Counted from the first letter of the stretch, positions 44,014 to 52,833 are shown. The stretch: 64,000 nucleotides of DNA from Hyunsoonleella pacifica (GCF_004310335.1 NZ_SIRS01000005.1:372001-436000); one strand, 5' to 3'. Numbers and translations: made by a program. The notes: generated from the letters alone by a model not told the origin.

Positions 44014-45279
44014 ATGGCGAAAACTGATCCATACGCAGCCTTACGTATCAAAGAGTTTAATATTTTTTTAGTGTTACGCTTGTTCTTAGTATTTGGCTGG
44101 TCTATGCAATTTATAGTTATTGAATGGCAAGTCTATAGTTTAACAAAGGATCCGCTATCATTAGGAATTATTGGGTTAATGGAAATTATTCCTGCTTTTA
44201 CTATGGCTTTGTTCGCAGGACACATAGTAGATCAAAAAGAAAAGCGAAATCTATTTGCACTTTGTATAGCTGCTTTTTCATTAATTAGTTTAGGCTTATT
44301 TCTGTTAACTTATGAAGATGTAGTTGAAGATTGGTCTACTCAAACTATCTTGTATTGTATTTATGCCTTAGTGTTTTTTGGTGGATTTTTACGTTCCTTT
44401 TTTGGCCCCATTATTTTCTCTCTAGTAGCACTTATTGTTCCTAAAAAGATATATCCCAATGCTGCTACTTGGAGTACAAGCACATGGAAAACAGCAGCTG
44501 TTTTAGGAGCGCTCTTTGGAGGTTTTTTTATTAGTTGGATAGGGGTTGCAAAAACTTTATGTATTGTTTTCCTTTTAGTTATAATATCATTTTGCTTAGT
44601 GTTTTTCATCAAAAAGAAGCCTATTTTAAATAAAAAAATAGGCGAGCCAGTAATGGATAGTTTACAAGTTGGTATTAAGTTTGTATTTCAAAATAAAGCA
44701 ATTTTAGGAGCACTAACTTTAGATATGATTGCTGTGTTATTTGGAGGTACTGTTGCTATTTTATCTGTTTTTGCTCAAGATATTTTAGAAGTTGGCAGTA
44801 AAGGGTTTGGTATTTTAAATGCCTCTATTTCTATGGGAAGTATTGTTACAATGTTCGCCACCACTTATATTCCTATTAGTAAGAATACAGGAAAAAAACT
44901 ACTTATTGCGGTATTTATTTTTGGAGTGAGCATTATTGGTTTTGGATTATCTAATATTTTTTGGTTAAGTGTACTAATGCTTTTTATTAGTGGTGCTGCT
45001 GATGGAATTTCTATGATTATACGTCAAACAATTTTACAGTTAAAAACACCAGATGATATGCGTGGTCGCGTGTCTTCAGTTAACTCTATGTTTGTAGGAT
45101 CCTCTAATGAATTAGGTGCTTTTGAGAGTGGTTTAGCCGCTAAACTTATAGGACCAGTGGCTGCTGTAGTTTTTGGCGGCTCTATGACATTACTAACAGT
45201 TTTTACTATAGGTGTAAAAAATCCTATTTTGAGAGACTTAGATTTAACAGAAGATGTTGCTGCTAGTGATGTTGAATAG
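44014..45279 (+). CDS. Major facilitator superfamily transporter
   Basis: Inner-membrane protein of 421 residues with about 12 hydrophobic helices, resembling the MFS_3/EntS group. The conserved inter-helix segment is MALFAGHIVDQKEKR (about residues 67-81), a variant of the A-motif GxxxDxxxRR. The second half has DDMRGRVSSVNSMFVGSSNELGAFESG, typical of this subgroup. Substrate unknown; many relatives export siderophores or drugs. It begins 2 nt after recJ, so co-transcription is likely without a clear functional link. Convergent with lpxH, 12-bp gap. Confidence 0.88.
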   Translation: MAKTDPYAALRIKEFNIFLVLRLFLVFGWSMQFIVIEWQVYSLTKDPLSLGIIGLMEIIPAFTMALFAGHIVDQKEKRNLFALCIAAFSLISLGLFLLTYEDVVEDWSTQTILYCIYALVFFGGFLRSFFGPIIFSLVALIVPKKIYPNAATWSTSTWKTAAVLGALFGGFFISWIGVAKTLCIVFLLVIISFCLVFFIKKKPILNKKIGEPVMDSLQVGIKFVFQNKAILGALTLDMIAVLFGGTVAILSVFAQDILEVGSKGFGILNASISMGSIVTMFATTYIPISKNTGKKLLIAVFIFGVSIIGFGLSNIFWLSVLMLFISGAADGISMIIRQTILQLKTPDDMRGRVSSVNSMFVGSSNELGAFESGLAAKLIGPVAAVVFGGSMTLLTVFTIGVKNPILRDLDLTEDVAASDVE

Positions 45280-45291
45280 ATGACAGAGTCA

Positions 45292-46050
45292 TCATATTTT
45301 ATATTCTTTTAACTCCATACGTTCTCCATCAAACTCAGCATAAGTAAAATACTGAATCCAATCGCCAAGATTAATGTATTTTGAGTTATCGCTAAGACTT
45401 ATATCTAAAGGTAAATGCCTATGCCCAAATACAAAATAATCGCGATGTTTATCTGCTAACTTTCGTTTGCTATATTGTACAAGCCATTCATTTTCTTCTC
45501 CTAAAAACGTAGCATCATCATCTCCTGAAATTAGCTTATTCTTTACTGAAAAGTATTGCGCAATACGCATACCTATATCTGGATGTCCCCACTGGAATAT
45601 CCATTTAAAAAACGGATTGGTAAACACTTTTTTTAAGCGTTTGTAGCCTTTATCTCCCGGGCCTAAACCATCACCATGACCAATAAAAAATGTTTTATTG
45701 TTAAAGGTAAATTCTTTGGGTTTGTGATATACTGGGATATTAAGTTCTTCTTCAAAATAGCCATTCATCCACAGATCGTGATTGCCAACAAAATAGTGAA
45801 TGGGAATACCCGAGTCTGAAATTTCGGCAAGTTTCCCTAGTGTTCTTGTAAACCCTCGAGGCACTACTGTTTTGTACTCAAACCAAAAGTCGAATAAGTC
45901 GCCTAGAAGAAAAATTACCGCGGCATCTTTTTTAATCTCATCTAACCATGCTACGAACTTCTTTTCTCTGGGAAACGAAGCTTCTTTGGTTGGTGCTCCC
46001 AAGTGATTGTCTGAAGCAAAATATATTTTTTTTCCTTTTGGGATTTGCAT
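45292..46050 (-). CDS. lpxH: UDP-2,3-diacylglucosamine diphosphatase
   Basis: Metallophosphoesterase that makes lipid X in lipid A synthesis; 252 residues. Metal-ligand motifs in order: FASDNHLG (DxH), LLGDLFDFWFEY (GDxxD), YFVGNHDLW (GNHD), FFIGHGDG and VFGHRHLP (GHxH). The DFWFEY segment is characteristic of LpxH-type enzymes. The divergent neighbour is an unknown secreted protein with its own promoter. No other lipid A genes are nearby. Confidence 0.9.
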   Translation of the reverse strand: MQIPKGKKIYFASDNHLGAPTKEASFPREKKFVAWLDEIKKDAAVIFLLGDLFDFWFEYKTVVPRGFTRTLGKLAEISDSGIPIHYFVGNHDLWMNGYFEEELNIPVYHKPKEFTFNNKTFFIGHGDGLGPGDKGYKRLKKVFTNPFFKWIFQWGHPDIGMRIAQYFSVKNKLISGDDDATFLGEENEWLVQYSKRKLADKHRDYFVFGHRHLPLDISLSDNSKYINLGDWIQYFTYAEFDGERMELKEYKI

Positions 46051-46067
46051 GGTGTAAATATAACAAG

Positions 46068-46103
46068 TTTGATCTCTATAATAAATGTGCTTTTATATAT
46101 TTG
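46068..46103 (+). promoter_or_regulatory. Candidate promoter of the secreted-protein gene
   Basis: TTTG at 46068-46071, 24 nt, then TATATTTG at 46096-46103, an exact TAnnTTTG match; spacing is one longer than usual. The ATG at 46149 is 45 nt downstream. Confidence 0.5.
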
Positions 46104-46148
46104 TGTATACTTATATATTATAAGTGGCAACTTTTACCAATCTATTAT

Positions 46149-47720
46149 ATGAGAAACTTCATTTTAGTACTTTTTTATGTCTCTACTGTTTTTATAGCAA
46201 ACTCACAATCACAAGATTTATTTAATCTAGCTAACGGGACTTTTATTGATTTTAATATTCTTTATAATAATTATGATCCTGAAAACACATGTTACATTTG
46301 TACTGAAACAGATGATGTTTATGGTTATTACTCTCTATACAATAACGGAGAAGTTTCTGAGAATTTAGAAGAAATTGAATATATCTTATTAGATAAAAAC
46401 TTAAACAAATTTGCAAATGGTACATTTAAAAAATTGATAGCACCTCGCAAAGCATCATCTAGATTAAGAGTTTTTAAAAAGCAAGACACCTTAGTAATTT
46501 ACAATTCTGTGTATTCTACAGCTGTTTTTAGCTCATTTAATTTTCTTGGAGTATATCAAAAATTAGTTTTAAAAGATAATACACTTTTACCTGCTTATTA
46601 CTATGATAAAAAAGGGAAACGAAAAACAATTAGTTTAGATAGTTTAGCAAAAACATTTACCAAAAGAAGATTAAAAGAGCTTGATAATGAAAATGATTAT
46701 TCAAAAGAAAAAAAGGATTCTTTAGAATTACACAAAACGTTGTTTTCATATAATGATGAAAAACATAAAGTAGTTTTAAATAAAGGAGGAGAGATAAAGA
46801 AAAAGTATATAAAGAATAAATATGATAAATCTCTTTCGTTTGTAGATGATGAAGAAACAAAGTGGGATATACCACTATTAAAAGCTGCTAAAAATGATTA
46901 CATAGGCCATTATCCGTTATTTCTAGATAAGGAAAAAGATAATATAGGTATGATACGTTATCACACCAAAAAAAATGAAGATTTATCAGATATTTTTATA
47001 TATGATTTAAAAAATGGAGAACAAAAACGTTCTTTTTCATATAACACAAATAACGATTATAGATATAAAGATTACTTTAATTTAGAAAATGAAAGGTTAA
47101 CCATTTTATCCTCTGTTATTTCTGGTTATTACTTTTTGGGGTTTAATTTTAACAAGTTTAATATTGAAAACGATGATTCTAGAGAAAGTGAGACTTTTAG
47201 ATGGGAAGATGCTTCTAAATTTATTGAGATTAAAAGAAATGGATTAGTTGAAAACGGATTACGATTACGATTATTGAATTATTTTTTCCTTAAAAATGGA
47301 GATATTGGAATTCTAACGGAAAAATATAAAACAAAACCTAATGGAAAAATAATTACTACAGATTATGTATTCTTTATGTTTGACAAAGATTTTAAGCTCG
47401 CTGATGCTTCTATTATAGTGAAAGATAAATCTAAGACTTATTCAAGCAATATAGACTATTTGTTCTCACAGGAAGTTGATGGTGGTTCTATTATATTTTA
47501 TCGTGATTATAAAAAAGATGCTGTAACTAAAGACAGAAATTGGATACTAGGTATTATAACTTATATAGATGGTAAGTTTGGACACCAAACGCTACCCATA
47601 ACATCTGAAGATTATAATATTATTCCTTTTTTAGCTAAAGAAGGTTATGTGCTTTTAGCAGAATTTAATGCTAAAGAAGAAAAATACAATAAAATAAGGT
47701 TAGAAAAAATTAATTATTAG
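46149..47720 (+). CDS. Secreted protein of unknown function
   Basis: Unrecognised 523-residue exported protein. An open frame reaches back into lpxH, but the ATG at 46149 gives a clean signal peptide (FILVLFYVSTVFIANSQSQ) and lies after a good promoter, so it is chosen. The mature part is rich in Tyr, Lys, Asp and Asn, with repeated strand-loop patterns (FYRDYKKDAV, FFMFDKDFKLADASI), consistent with a beta-propeller, although no named repeat is clear. There is a cysteine pair at about residues 44-47 (TCYIC). The stop overlaps the opposing M48 protease stop. Confidence 0.6.
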   Translation: MRNFILVLFYVSTVFIANSQSQDLFNLANGTFIDFNILYNNYDPENTCYICTETDDVYGYYSLYNNGEVSENLEEIEYILLDKNLNKFANGTFKKLIAPRKASSRLRVFKKQDTLVIYNSVYSTAVFSSFNFLGVYQKLVLKDNTLLPAYYYDKKGKRKTISLDSLAKTFTKRRLKELDNENDYSKEKKDSLELHKTLFSYNDEKHKVVLNKGGEIKKKYIKNKYDKSLSFVDDEETKWDIPLLKAAKNDYIGHYPLFLDKEKDNIGMIRYHTKKNEDLSDIFIYDLKNGEQKRSFSYNTNNDYRYKDYFNLENERLTILSSVISGYYFLGFNFNKFNIENDDSRESETFRWEDASKFIEIKRNGLVENGLRLRLLNYFFLKNGDIGILTEKYKTKPNGKIITTDYVFFMFDKDFKLADASIIVKDKSKTYSSNIDYLFSQEVDGGSIIFYRDYKKDAVTKDRNWILGIITYIDGKFGHQTLPITSEDYNIIPFLAKEGYVLLAEFNAKEEKYNKIRLEKINY

Positions 47721-49033
47721 GGGTAAGTTGAAGTGTAATAATCTGCTATGTTCTTCATTTCTGAAAGCCTTAAATTCCATATAAAATTTAAGAACTGATT
47801 ATAACTCTCACCTTGTTCTTGCGGATTTAACTTTTCAACATAGCGGTTTAGTGTATATGTTTTTTGCGCATTATGTATCTCCTTAAAATTTAGACCTATA
47901 TATTTTAACAAATACGCATTATCAGGATAGCTTTCTAATAATATAAGTGTAGAGTATAAACTAGCTCCATATTCTTTTAAATCAAATAGATTTGCCACTT
48001 GTTGAAATACTGCTTTATACTGCAATTTTGAAAAGCCTTCGTTAGGTTTAACGATTGTAGAATCGTAGTCTTTAGGCATAAAAGACCTTATTTTGGAAAT
48101 TCTATTAGTTAATTCAGGGTGAGAGGCTATAGAATCTGCACTAATTTTTTCTTTAAAATGACTATAATTATAGGCACTAAAATCTTCTTTTTTTAACCAT
48201 TTGGCTTTAAATGGTTGATCTTCTAAATGAAACAAACGATAATATATAGTGGAATCTAAAACAAAACTTGAAGCATCTTCAAATTCTTTTAGTCTAAGAA
48301 AAGAATTAGCAAAAGATTGTTTTGGCCATTTAGTATTGTTATACAATACAAACCCTAACGAATCTGCTTCTAATTCTTCTTTTTGATTTTTTTGACTTTG
48401 GCTAATCAATAGTTCTTTCATTCTTTTGAAAGCCAAACCACCCTTATTATATTTTGCACTATTAATGTCCTCAAGTGCTTTTTTTGAATCGTTAGACAAA
48501 TTTATTTTGGCAATATTTATAATAGTATTGAGATTGTGTTTTTTCATATCATGCGCTAATTCATGCATAATAACAGAACGCAACTGATATTGATTTTCTA
48601 GGTATTTAAATAACCCCATATTTACCATTACAGTATTGTAACCTATGCTAAATGCATTTGGAGAGGGCGATTTTGATAATAAGAGTGTATAATCTTCTTT
48701 TATATCAGGATTATATATTAAAATCGTATCTAATGATTTCTCCAAGAATTCATTAAATTCATTATTGAACAACAAACTTTTATCTGAAAACATTTTTAAG
48801 ATCTCTGTTTGTCGTTCTTCAAGAAGGCGAATAATCTCTTTTTTAAGTTTCCCAGAGTAGCCTTGAGATATAGTTTTATTATACGCTTCAAATTTAGTTT
48901 CGTATGTACTTTTTAATGTTTTAGTTTTATCATAGCTTGTTGTATCTAAAGCTGTGTAGTTTTGGGCATTACTAAACATTGTAAAAACTATTACGAATAC
49001 ATGAAATATTTTAATATGAGTTTTGAGTATCAA
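47717..49033 (-). CDS. M48-family metalloprotease
   Basis: Exported zinc protease of 438 residues. The zinc motif is VIMHELAHDMKKH (HExxH), and the third ligand is the glutamate in EELEADSLGFVLY. The signal peptide (about 1-24, HVFVIVFTMFSNAQ) is encoded only if translation starts at the TTG at 49033: no ATG or GTG occurs between the upstream in-frame stop and the signal. The C-terminal region (about 330-438) is helical, perhaps TPR-like. It is convergent with the secreted-protein gene and shares the tetranucleotide TTAG for both stops. Confidence 0.85.
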   Translation of the reverse strand: MILKTHIKIFHVFVIVFTMFSNAQNYTALDTTSYDKTKTLKSTYETKFEAYNKTISQGYSGKLKKEIIRLLEERQTEILKMFSDKSLLFNNEFNEFLEKSLDTILIYNPDIKEDYTLLLSKSPSPNAFSIGYNTVMVNMGLFKYLENQYQLRSVIMHELAHDMKKHNLNTIINIAKINLSNDSKKALEDINSAKYNKGGLAFKRMKELLISQSQKNQKEELEADSLGFVLYNNTKWPKQSFANSFLRLKEFEDASSFVLDSTIYYRLFHLEDQPFKAKWLKKEDFSAYNYSHFKEKISADSIASHPELTNRISKIRSFMPKDYDSTIVKPNEGFSKLQYKAVFQQVANLFDLKEYGASLYSTLILLESYPDNAYLLKYIGLNFKEIHNAQKTYTLNRYVEKLNPQEQGESYNQFLNFIWNLRLSEMKNIADYYTSTYP

Positions 49034-49142
49034 TTATTTGAAGCTATGCGTATTTTATTTTGGTTATTTATGCGATATAAATATAGTTGTTTTATACGGA
49101 AGACAGAAGAACTTTAGGTAAAGCAGAACTTTAGCAGATAAT

Positions 49143-49247
49143 GCGCTAGGGATTGAACGGCTTGTTTGAAATCCCCGACGTAGGAGGGATTGAGTAGTGA
49201 AAGCCTGCCTACCGGCAGGCAGGCCCGACCCCCTGTGGGTAGCGCCC
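49143..49247 (-). repeat. Flavobacterial dispersed repeat, copy 1
   Basis: A 105-bp element bounded by GCGCTA and TAGCGC (inverted), with the minus-strand end GGGCGCTAC-N8-GGTCGGG. It contains a nested 7-bp perfect inverted repeat GCCTGCC-TACC-GGCAGGC (49203-49220). It is much more GC-rich than the flanks and lies between the M48 and queD genes. A short ORF here is an artefact. Confidence 0.75.
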
Positions 49248-49254
49248 AAAAAAA

Positions 49255-49707
49255 CTAATCTTGGTCACTTGCATACCACTCTGCATAACTTGTAGCTGTT
49301 TCTCTTAATTTTAAAGAGTGAAGCTTAATGTTTTCTGGTAAGTATGCTTGAATTTTTTTTGCAAAATCTATAATCATCATCTCACTGGTAGGTTGATAAT
49401 CTACCAATAAAACATTGTGTCCTTCGGCTGCTAAATTTCTACCAAGATCGGCGTGTGGTGTATTTTGATTAAATACAATAGCATGATCAAAAACATCAAC
49501 AATTTCAGTTTTAACAATCTTTTTTAAATCGCCAAAATCTATAACCATACCGTGTTTTACATGTGAAGTATCTGTAATAGGTTTACCAATAACGGTTACT
49601 TCAAGACTATAACTATGGCCATGTATATTTTTACATTTGCCATCGTAACCATGAAGGGCGTGCCCAGCTTCAAAAGAAAATTGTTTGGTAATGCGTATGT
49701 TACTCAT
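49255..49707 (-). CDS. queD: 6-carboxytetrahydropterin synthase
   Basis: PTPS-family enzyme making 6-carboxytetrahydropterin for queuosine synthesis; 150 residues. Zinc histidines are in FSFEAGHALHGYDGKCKNIHGHSYSLEV (catalytic Cys in GKCKNIHGHSY), and the catalytic HAIV region is VFDHAIVFNQ. The ATG at 49707 gives MSNIRITKQFSFEAGH; an in-frame TTG upstream is part of a TATATTTG promoter box (49726-49733, minus strand). No other queuosine genes are in the window. The dispersed repeat ends 7 nt beyond its stop. Confidence 0.92.
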   Translation of the reverse strand: MSNIRITKQFSFEAGHALHGYDGKCKNIHGHSYSLEVTVIGKPITDTSHVKHGMVIDFGDLKKIVKTEIVDVFDHAIVFNQNTPHADLGRNLAAEGHNVLLVDYQPTSEMMIIDFAKKIQAYLPENIKLHSLKLRETATSYAEWYASDQD

Positions 49708-49831
49708 TTGTAAATTATTGGTTGGCAAATATAATATTTAAGACGTTTTATATCTATAAAATAACCGATTATTAATATTAAAATAAGAGAAAACAAGACT
49801 ATTAACTTTCAGGAAATTCAGAATACCCTTG

Positions 49832-50002
49832 TTATGTATTAGAATTGCGCTTTTTATTGTAATAGTAAATCATATAAGCAATAATAACCAGTACTACAAA
49901 AGGTATCATTGAACCTAAAAATACACCAATTTCATAACTACTATCTGGCGCTTCTTTTAATTTTTCTTCAATGTTGGTGGTTTGTAATATGTTAAGCAGC
50001 AT
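49832..50002 (-). CDS. Small single-pass membrane protein
   Basis: ORF of 56 residues. The N-terminal half is acidic and probably amphipathic (MLLNILQTTNIEEKLKEAPD); one strong transmembrane helix follows (IGVFLGSMIPFVVLVIIAY, about residues 25-45), then a Tyr/Lys tail (YYYNKKRNSNT). This is a plausible real protein: I recall similar small flavobacterial proteins with EKLKEAPDS...YEIGVF. It is co-directional with the MATE gene (29 nt after its stop). Function unknown. Confidence 0.6.
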   Translation of the reverse strand: MLLNILQTTNIEEKLKEAPDSSYEIGVFLGSMIPFVVLVIIAYMIYYYNKKRNSNT

Positions 50003-50031
50003 TTTAAATTCTTAAAAGGGATACTGTAAAG

Positions 50032-51366
50032 TTAGTTGTTTTTAGTGAGCGGTATAAATTGTTTATTGAAATAAATTAATAGTGGTAATGCTCTAGCTAT
50101 CATCCAAAGTGTTAATGCTATGAAAATACCGTTGAGTTTAAAGCCAAAATAATTTAAAGTGTATAGTATTGGAATAAACACTAAAAAAGTGGCACCTAAA
50201 AGTACGTTTCTTAGTGTGCTCATTTTTCCAAGCCCCTTAAAAATACCATCAAAGATAAAGGCTACAGCGCATATAGGCTGCATGATGAGTACTATCCAAA
50301 ATACACTGTAAAAACGTTCTAAAACCTCAGGTTCTTTTGTAAATAGTAGACCAATAGGTTTATAGATAACACATCCAAAGATGGCTAAAATACTACCTAC
50401 AATTATTCCTATTTTTATTAGTTTTTTATTGAGGGTTACTAAGTCTTTGTAATTTTTTGCGCCAAATAATTTACCTGACATAATATTGCCTGCTCCTGCA
50501 TATCCATCGATAATAAATGCGCCAAGAAACCATAGGTTTATAGCAATAGTGTAGGCTGCTATATAGTTTTTACCATACCCCGTTGCAAATCGGGTAGCAA
50601 AATATAGTGTAATATTAAGAGCTAGGGTTCTAATAAATAAATTAAGAATCATCAGTAAAAACCTAGTAATTTCTTTATTAAAAGGAAATTTTGGCATTAG
50701 TGAAATAGTAGTTTTTTTCAACAAGAAATATGCTGAAAATAACGCCATAAGTATTTGAGCAATTACACTAGCATAAGCAGCGCCTTCAATATTCATCGGT
50801 GGGATATATCCTGAAATGCCGTACACTAAAACAAAGTCTAAAATAATATTTGTAGCTGCACCAATAATGGCAATTATCATGGGGTAATAGGTGTTTTGCA
50901 ATCCTCTAAACGTTCCAAAAACTGCAATGGTAAATAACGTAAAGGGAAACCCAAATACTCTAATTTGGTAGTAAATAATGCTATAATCTAAAATGAGACC
51001 TGATGCATTGTATAGTCTGAATATTTGATTTGTAAATGGATAGGTGCCAATAATTATTAAAACACTTAAGGATGTTACAATAAAAATAGCTTGTGCCGGT
51101 AGATTTTTCACAGCTTCTAAATTATCTGCGCCCAAATATTGGGAAACAATAGCTGATATAGCACTACGGGTTTGCCCTAAAATCCAAATAAGCATAGATA
51201 AAAATGTACCAACGATACCCACTGCAGCCAAAGACTCTACCGGATTTATATTGATATTTCCAACTATCGCAGTGTCCGTAATAGATAATATAGGTTCTGA
51301 TACTCCTGAGATAAGTGCAGGAACAGCTAATTTATTGATGTATTTTAGGCTTATATTACTCTTCAC
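50032..51366 (-). CDS. MATE-family efflux transporter
   Basis: Inner-membrane multidrug/toxin exporter of 444 residues with 12 predicted helices in two halves. Family features: KLAVPALISGVSEPILSITDTAIVGN at the N-terminus and GYAGAGNIMSGKLFGAKN in the second half. It begins at a GTG (51366) that overlaps the stop of the upstream GNAT gene (GTGA), so translation is coupled. Substrate and cation are not deducible; the TDTA segment is the usual cation-site neighbourhood. Confidence 0.9.
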   Translation of the reverse strand: MKSNISLKYINKLAVPALISGVSEPILSITDTAIVGNININPVESLAAVGIVGTFLSMLIWILGQTRSAISAIVSQYLGADNLEAVKNLPAQAIFIVTSLSVLIIIGTYPFTNQIFRLYNASGLILDYSIIYYQIRVFGFPFTLFTIAVFGTFRGLQNTYYPMIIAIIGAATNIILDFVLVYGISGYIPPMNIEGAAYASVIAQILMALFSAYFLLKKTTISLMPKFPFNKEITRFLLMILNLFIRTLALNITLYFATRFATGYGKNYIAAYTIAINLWFLGAFIIDGYAGAGNIMSGKLFGAKNYKDLVTLNKKLIKIGIIVGSILAIFGCVIYKPIGLLFTKEPEVLERFYSVFWIVLIMQPICAVAFIFDGIFKGLGKMSTLRNVLLGATFLVFIPILYTLNYFGFKLNGIFIALTLWMIARALPLLIYFNKQFIPLTKNN

Positions 51367-51863
51367 AAGACTAATTCATAACAGTGAAAGGGGTATTTGC
51401 TTTGTTTAGGAAAGTAAATATCGCCTAGTTTTTTATAGCCACGAAGTTCGTAAAACTTTACATTTCTTTTGTTTTGTGAAAAAGTATCTAGCCGTATTGA
51501 TTGGTATTTGTTTTCTTTTGCATATTGTTCTGCAAATTGTATCAATTCTTGCGCATACCCTTTACCTTGGTGTTTTGGGTGCACAGCTAAACGGTGTATA
51601 TAAATATTATTTTTATTTGCTGTAAGCCACTCTACTGGAATATACTCTTCATCCATTAAAGTAGAAACAGTAATACAGCCAATAATGTTGTTTTCAATCT
51701 CTAAAACATAACATTCACTACGTTTTATATCTTTTCTAAAAGCCTCTGCATTTGGATAAAATTCATTCCATTGAAAAATGTTTTGTTGTATCATGTGAAC
51801 CGCACATGCTTTTGTGAGATTTAAAATAGTATCTATATCGTTAAGAATACCTTTTCGTATCAT
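51363..51863 (-). CDS. GNAT-family N-acetyltransferase
   Basis: Acetyl-CoA-dependent N-acetyltransferase of 166 residues. The CoA-binding motif A is LAVHPKHQGKGYAQELIQFAEQYA (Q/RxxGxG/A), preceded by a strand that follows EYIPVEW, and the C-terminal RLDTFSQNKRNVKFYELRGYKKLG is typical. A GTG 21 nt further upstream (51884) is possible; ATG 51863 gives the common MIRKG start. It overlaps the MATE start by 4 nt, so the pair may act on related compounds (acetylation and export), an inference only. Confidence 0.85.
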   Translation of the reverse strand: MIRKGILNDIDTILNLTKACAVHMIQQNIFQWNEFYPNAEAFRKDIKRSECYVLEIENNIIGCITVSTLMDEEYIPVEWLTANKNNIYIHRLAVHPKHQGKGYAQELIQFAEQYAKENKYQSIRLDTFSQNKRNVKFYELRGYKKLGDIYFPKQSKYPFHCYELVL

Positions 51864-51924
51864 TAATTGTTTTACTTTTGCCACAAAATTTTATTGTAAA
51901 TTTAAGTTTTAACTTTCAAAAAAG

Positions 51925-52719
51925 ATGAAAAATATTTTAGTTCCTGTAGGTTCGTCAAAAAATGCAGTAAGTCATTTACAATATGCTATAGATTTTGCTG
52001 AAATTTTTGGAGCAAAGGTGTTTGTTGTTCAGGTTTATAATGTATTTACTAAGGCTGGAACAATGATAAAGGTAGATCAAATCATTGAACGTGAAAGTTT
52101 GGGTTTTTTGAATGGTTTGGTAGCCCAAGTTGACAAGAAAAATGTTGATGTTTTTGTAAAAACCTTAAAGGGAGATTTAATAGATACTTTAGAGCTTGCT
52201 TGTAAGGCTGCTGATGTGGACTTGGTATTGATTGAGCCTAAAACAACATCTATAAGAGAAGAGGTATATTTAGGAAGAACCTCTGGAAAAATAATTAAGC
52301 AAATGGATGTGCCAACATTGATTGTACCTGAAGGTTATAAGTTTTCTGTTCCTTCAAATATTTTGATGGCAATAAAATCTGCAATTATTAGAAAAGATAA
52401 TGTGTTAAAACCGCTTAAGGAGATACAAGATAAATTTAGTTCTATTGTAGATTTATTATTAGTTAAAACCAAATATCATAAAGAGGTAGATTTTATTGTT
52501 AATGATGATTTAAAAAGTATCATTAATAAAACTACTAAAACTGAGAATGCAACTACTTTTCAAGGAGTACTAGAGCATTTTCAATCACATAACCCTAGTA
52601 TGTTATGTGTTGTAAGACGAAAAAGAGGCTTCTTCGCAAAGAAATGGGAAAAGAATACTATTTTGAAAAAGGATTTTCATAGTAGTATTCCTGTATTGGT
52701 GTTGAGTGGGTTGAAATAA
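51925..52719 (+). CDS. Universal stress protein
   Basis: UspA-family protein of 264 residues with one clear Usp domain (about 1-140: MKNILVPVGSSKNAVSHLQYAIDFAEIFGAKVFVVQVYNV) and a second, degenerate half (145-264) with FSSIVDLLLVKTKYH and SMLCVVRRKRG. The ATP loop GxxGxxG(S/T) appears in a weakened form (GRTSGKIIKQMDVPTLIVPEG), so nucleotide binding is uncertain. Divergent from the GNAT gene; the tRNA-Ala gene starts 5 nt after its stop and may be co-transcribed. Confidence 0.88.
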   Translation: MKNILVPVGSSKNAVSHLQYAIDFAEIFGAKVFVVQVYNVFTKAGTMIKVDQIIERESLGFLNGLVAQVDKKNVDVFVKTLKGDLIDTLELACKAADVDLVLIEPKTTSIREEVYLGRTSGKIIKQMDVPTLIVPEGYKFSVPSNILMAIKSAIIRKDNVLKPLKEIQDKFSSIVDLLLVKTKYHKEVDFIVNDDLKSIINKTTKTENATTFQGVLEHFQSHNPSMLCVVRRKRGFFAKKWEKNTILKKDFHSSIPVLVLSGLK

Positions 52720-52724
52720 AAAAC

Positions 52725-52798
52725 GGGGATGTAGCTCAGTTGGCTAGAGCGCTTGACTGGCAGTCAAGAGGTCGTCGGTTCGAATCCGATCTTCTCCA
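52725..52798 (+). tRNA. tRNA-Ala (anticodon GGC)
   Basis: A 74-nt cloverleaf folds by eye: acceptor GGGGATG/CTTCTCC, with one T-T mismatch at the sixth pair; D arm GCTC...GAGC; anticodon stem CTTGA/TCAAG with loop CTGGCAG (anticodon GGC); T arm GTCGG-TTCGAAT-CCGAT. The third acceptor pair is G-U, the alanine identity element, agreeing with the anticodon. CCA is not encoded. It follows the usp gene directly and precedes a terminator. Confidence 0.95.
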
Positions 52799-52800
52799 CA

Positions 52801-52833
52801 AAAAAGCAACATCTTAGGGTGTTGCTTTTTTAT
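52801..52833. terminator. Bidirectional terminator after tRNA-Ala
   Basis: AAAAAGCAACA / TGTTGCTTTTT, an 11-bp perfect stem with an 8-nt loop, with T-runs on both strands. It serves the tRNA on the plus strand and glpD on the minus strand; the glpD stop codon (52830-52832) lies in its T-run. Confidence 0.9.

Noticed and set aside
45948-46148. N-terminal extension of the secreted protein at 46149
   Set aside because: It overlaps lpxH on the other strand and its promoter; the ATG at 46149 gives a normal signal peptide.
49143-49247. An integron attC site
   Set aside because: Ends are inverted and GC-rich, but the RYYYAAC/GTTRRRY core sites are not met, and there is no integrase or cassette array.
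49064-49249. A 61-residue ORF on the minus strand
   Set aside because: It is only the translation of the GC-rich repeat and flanks; no start context or conserved domain.
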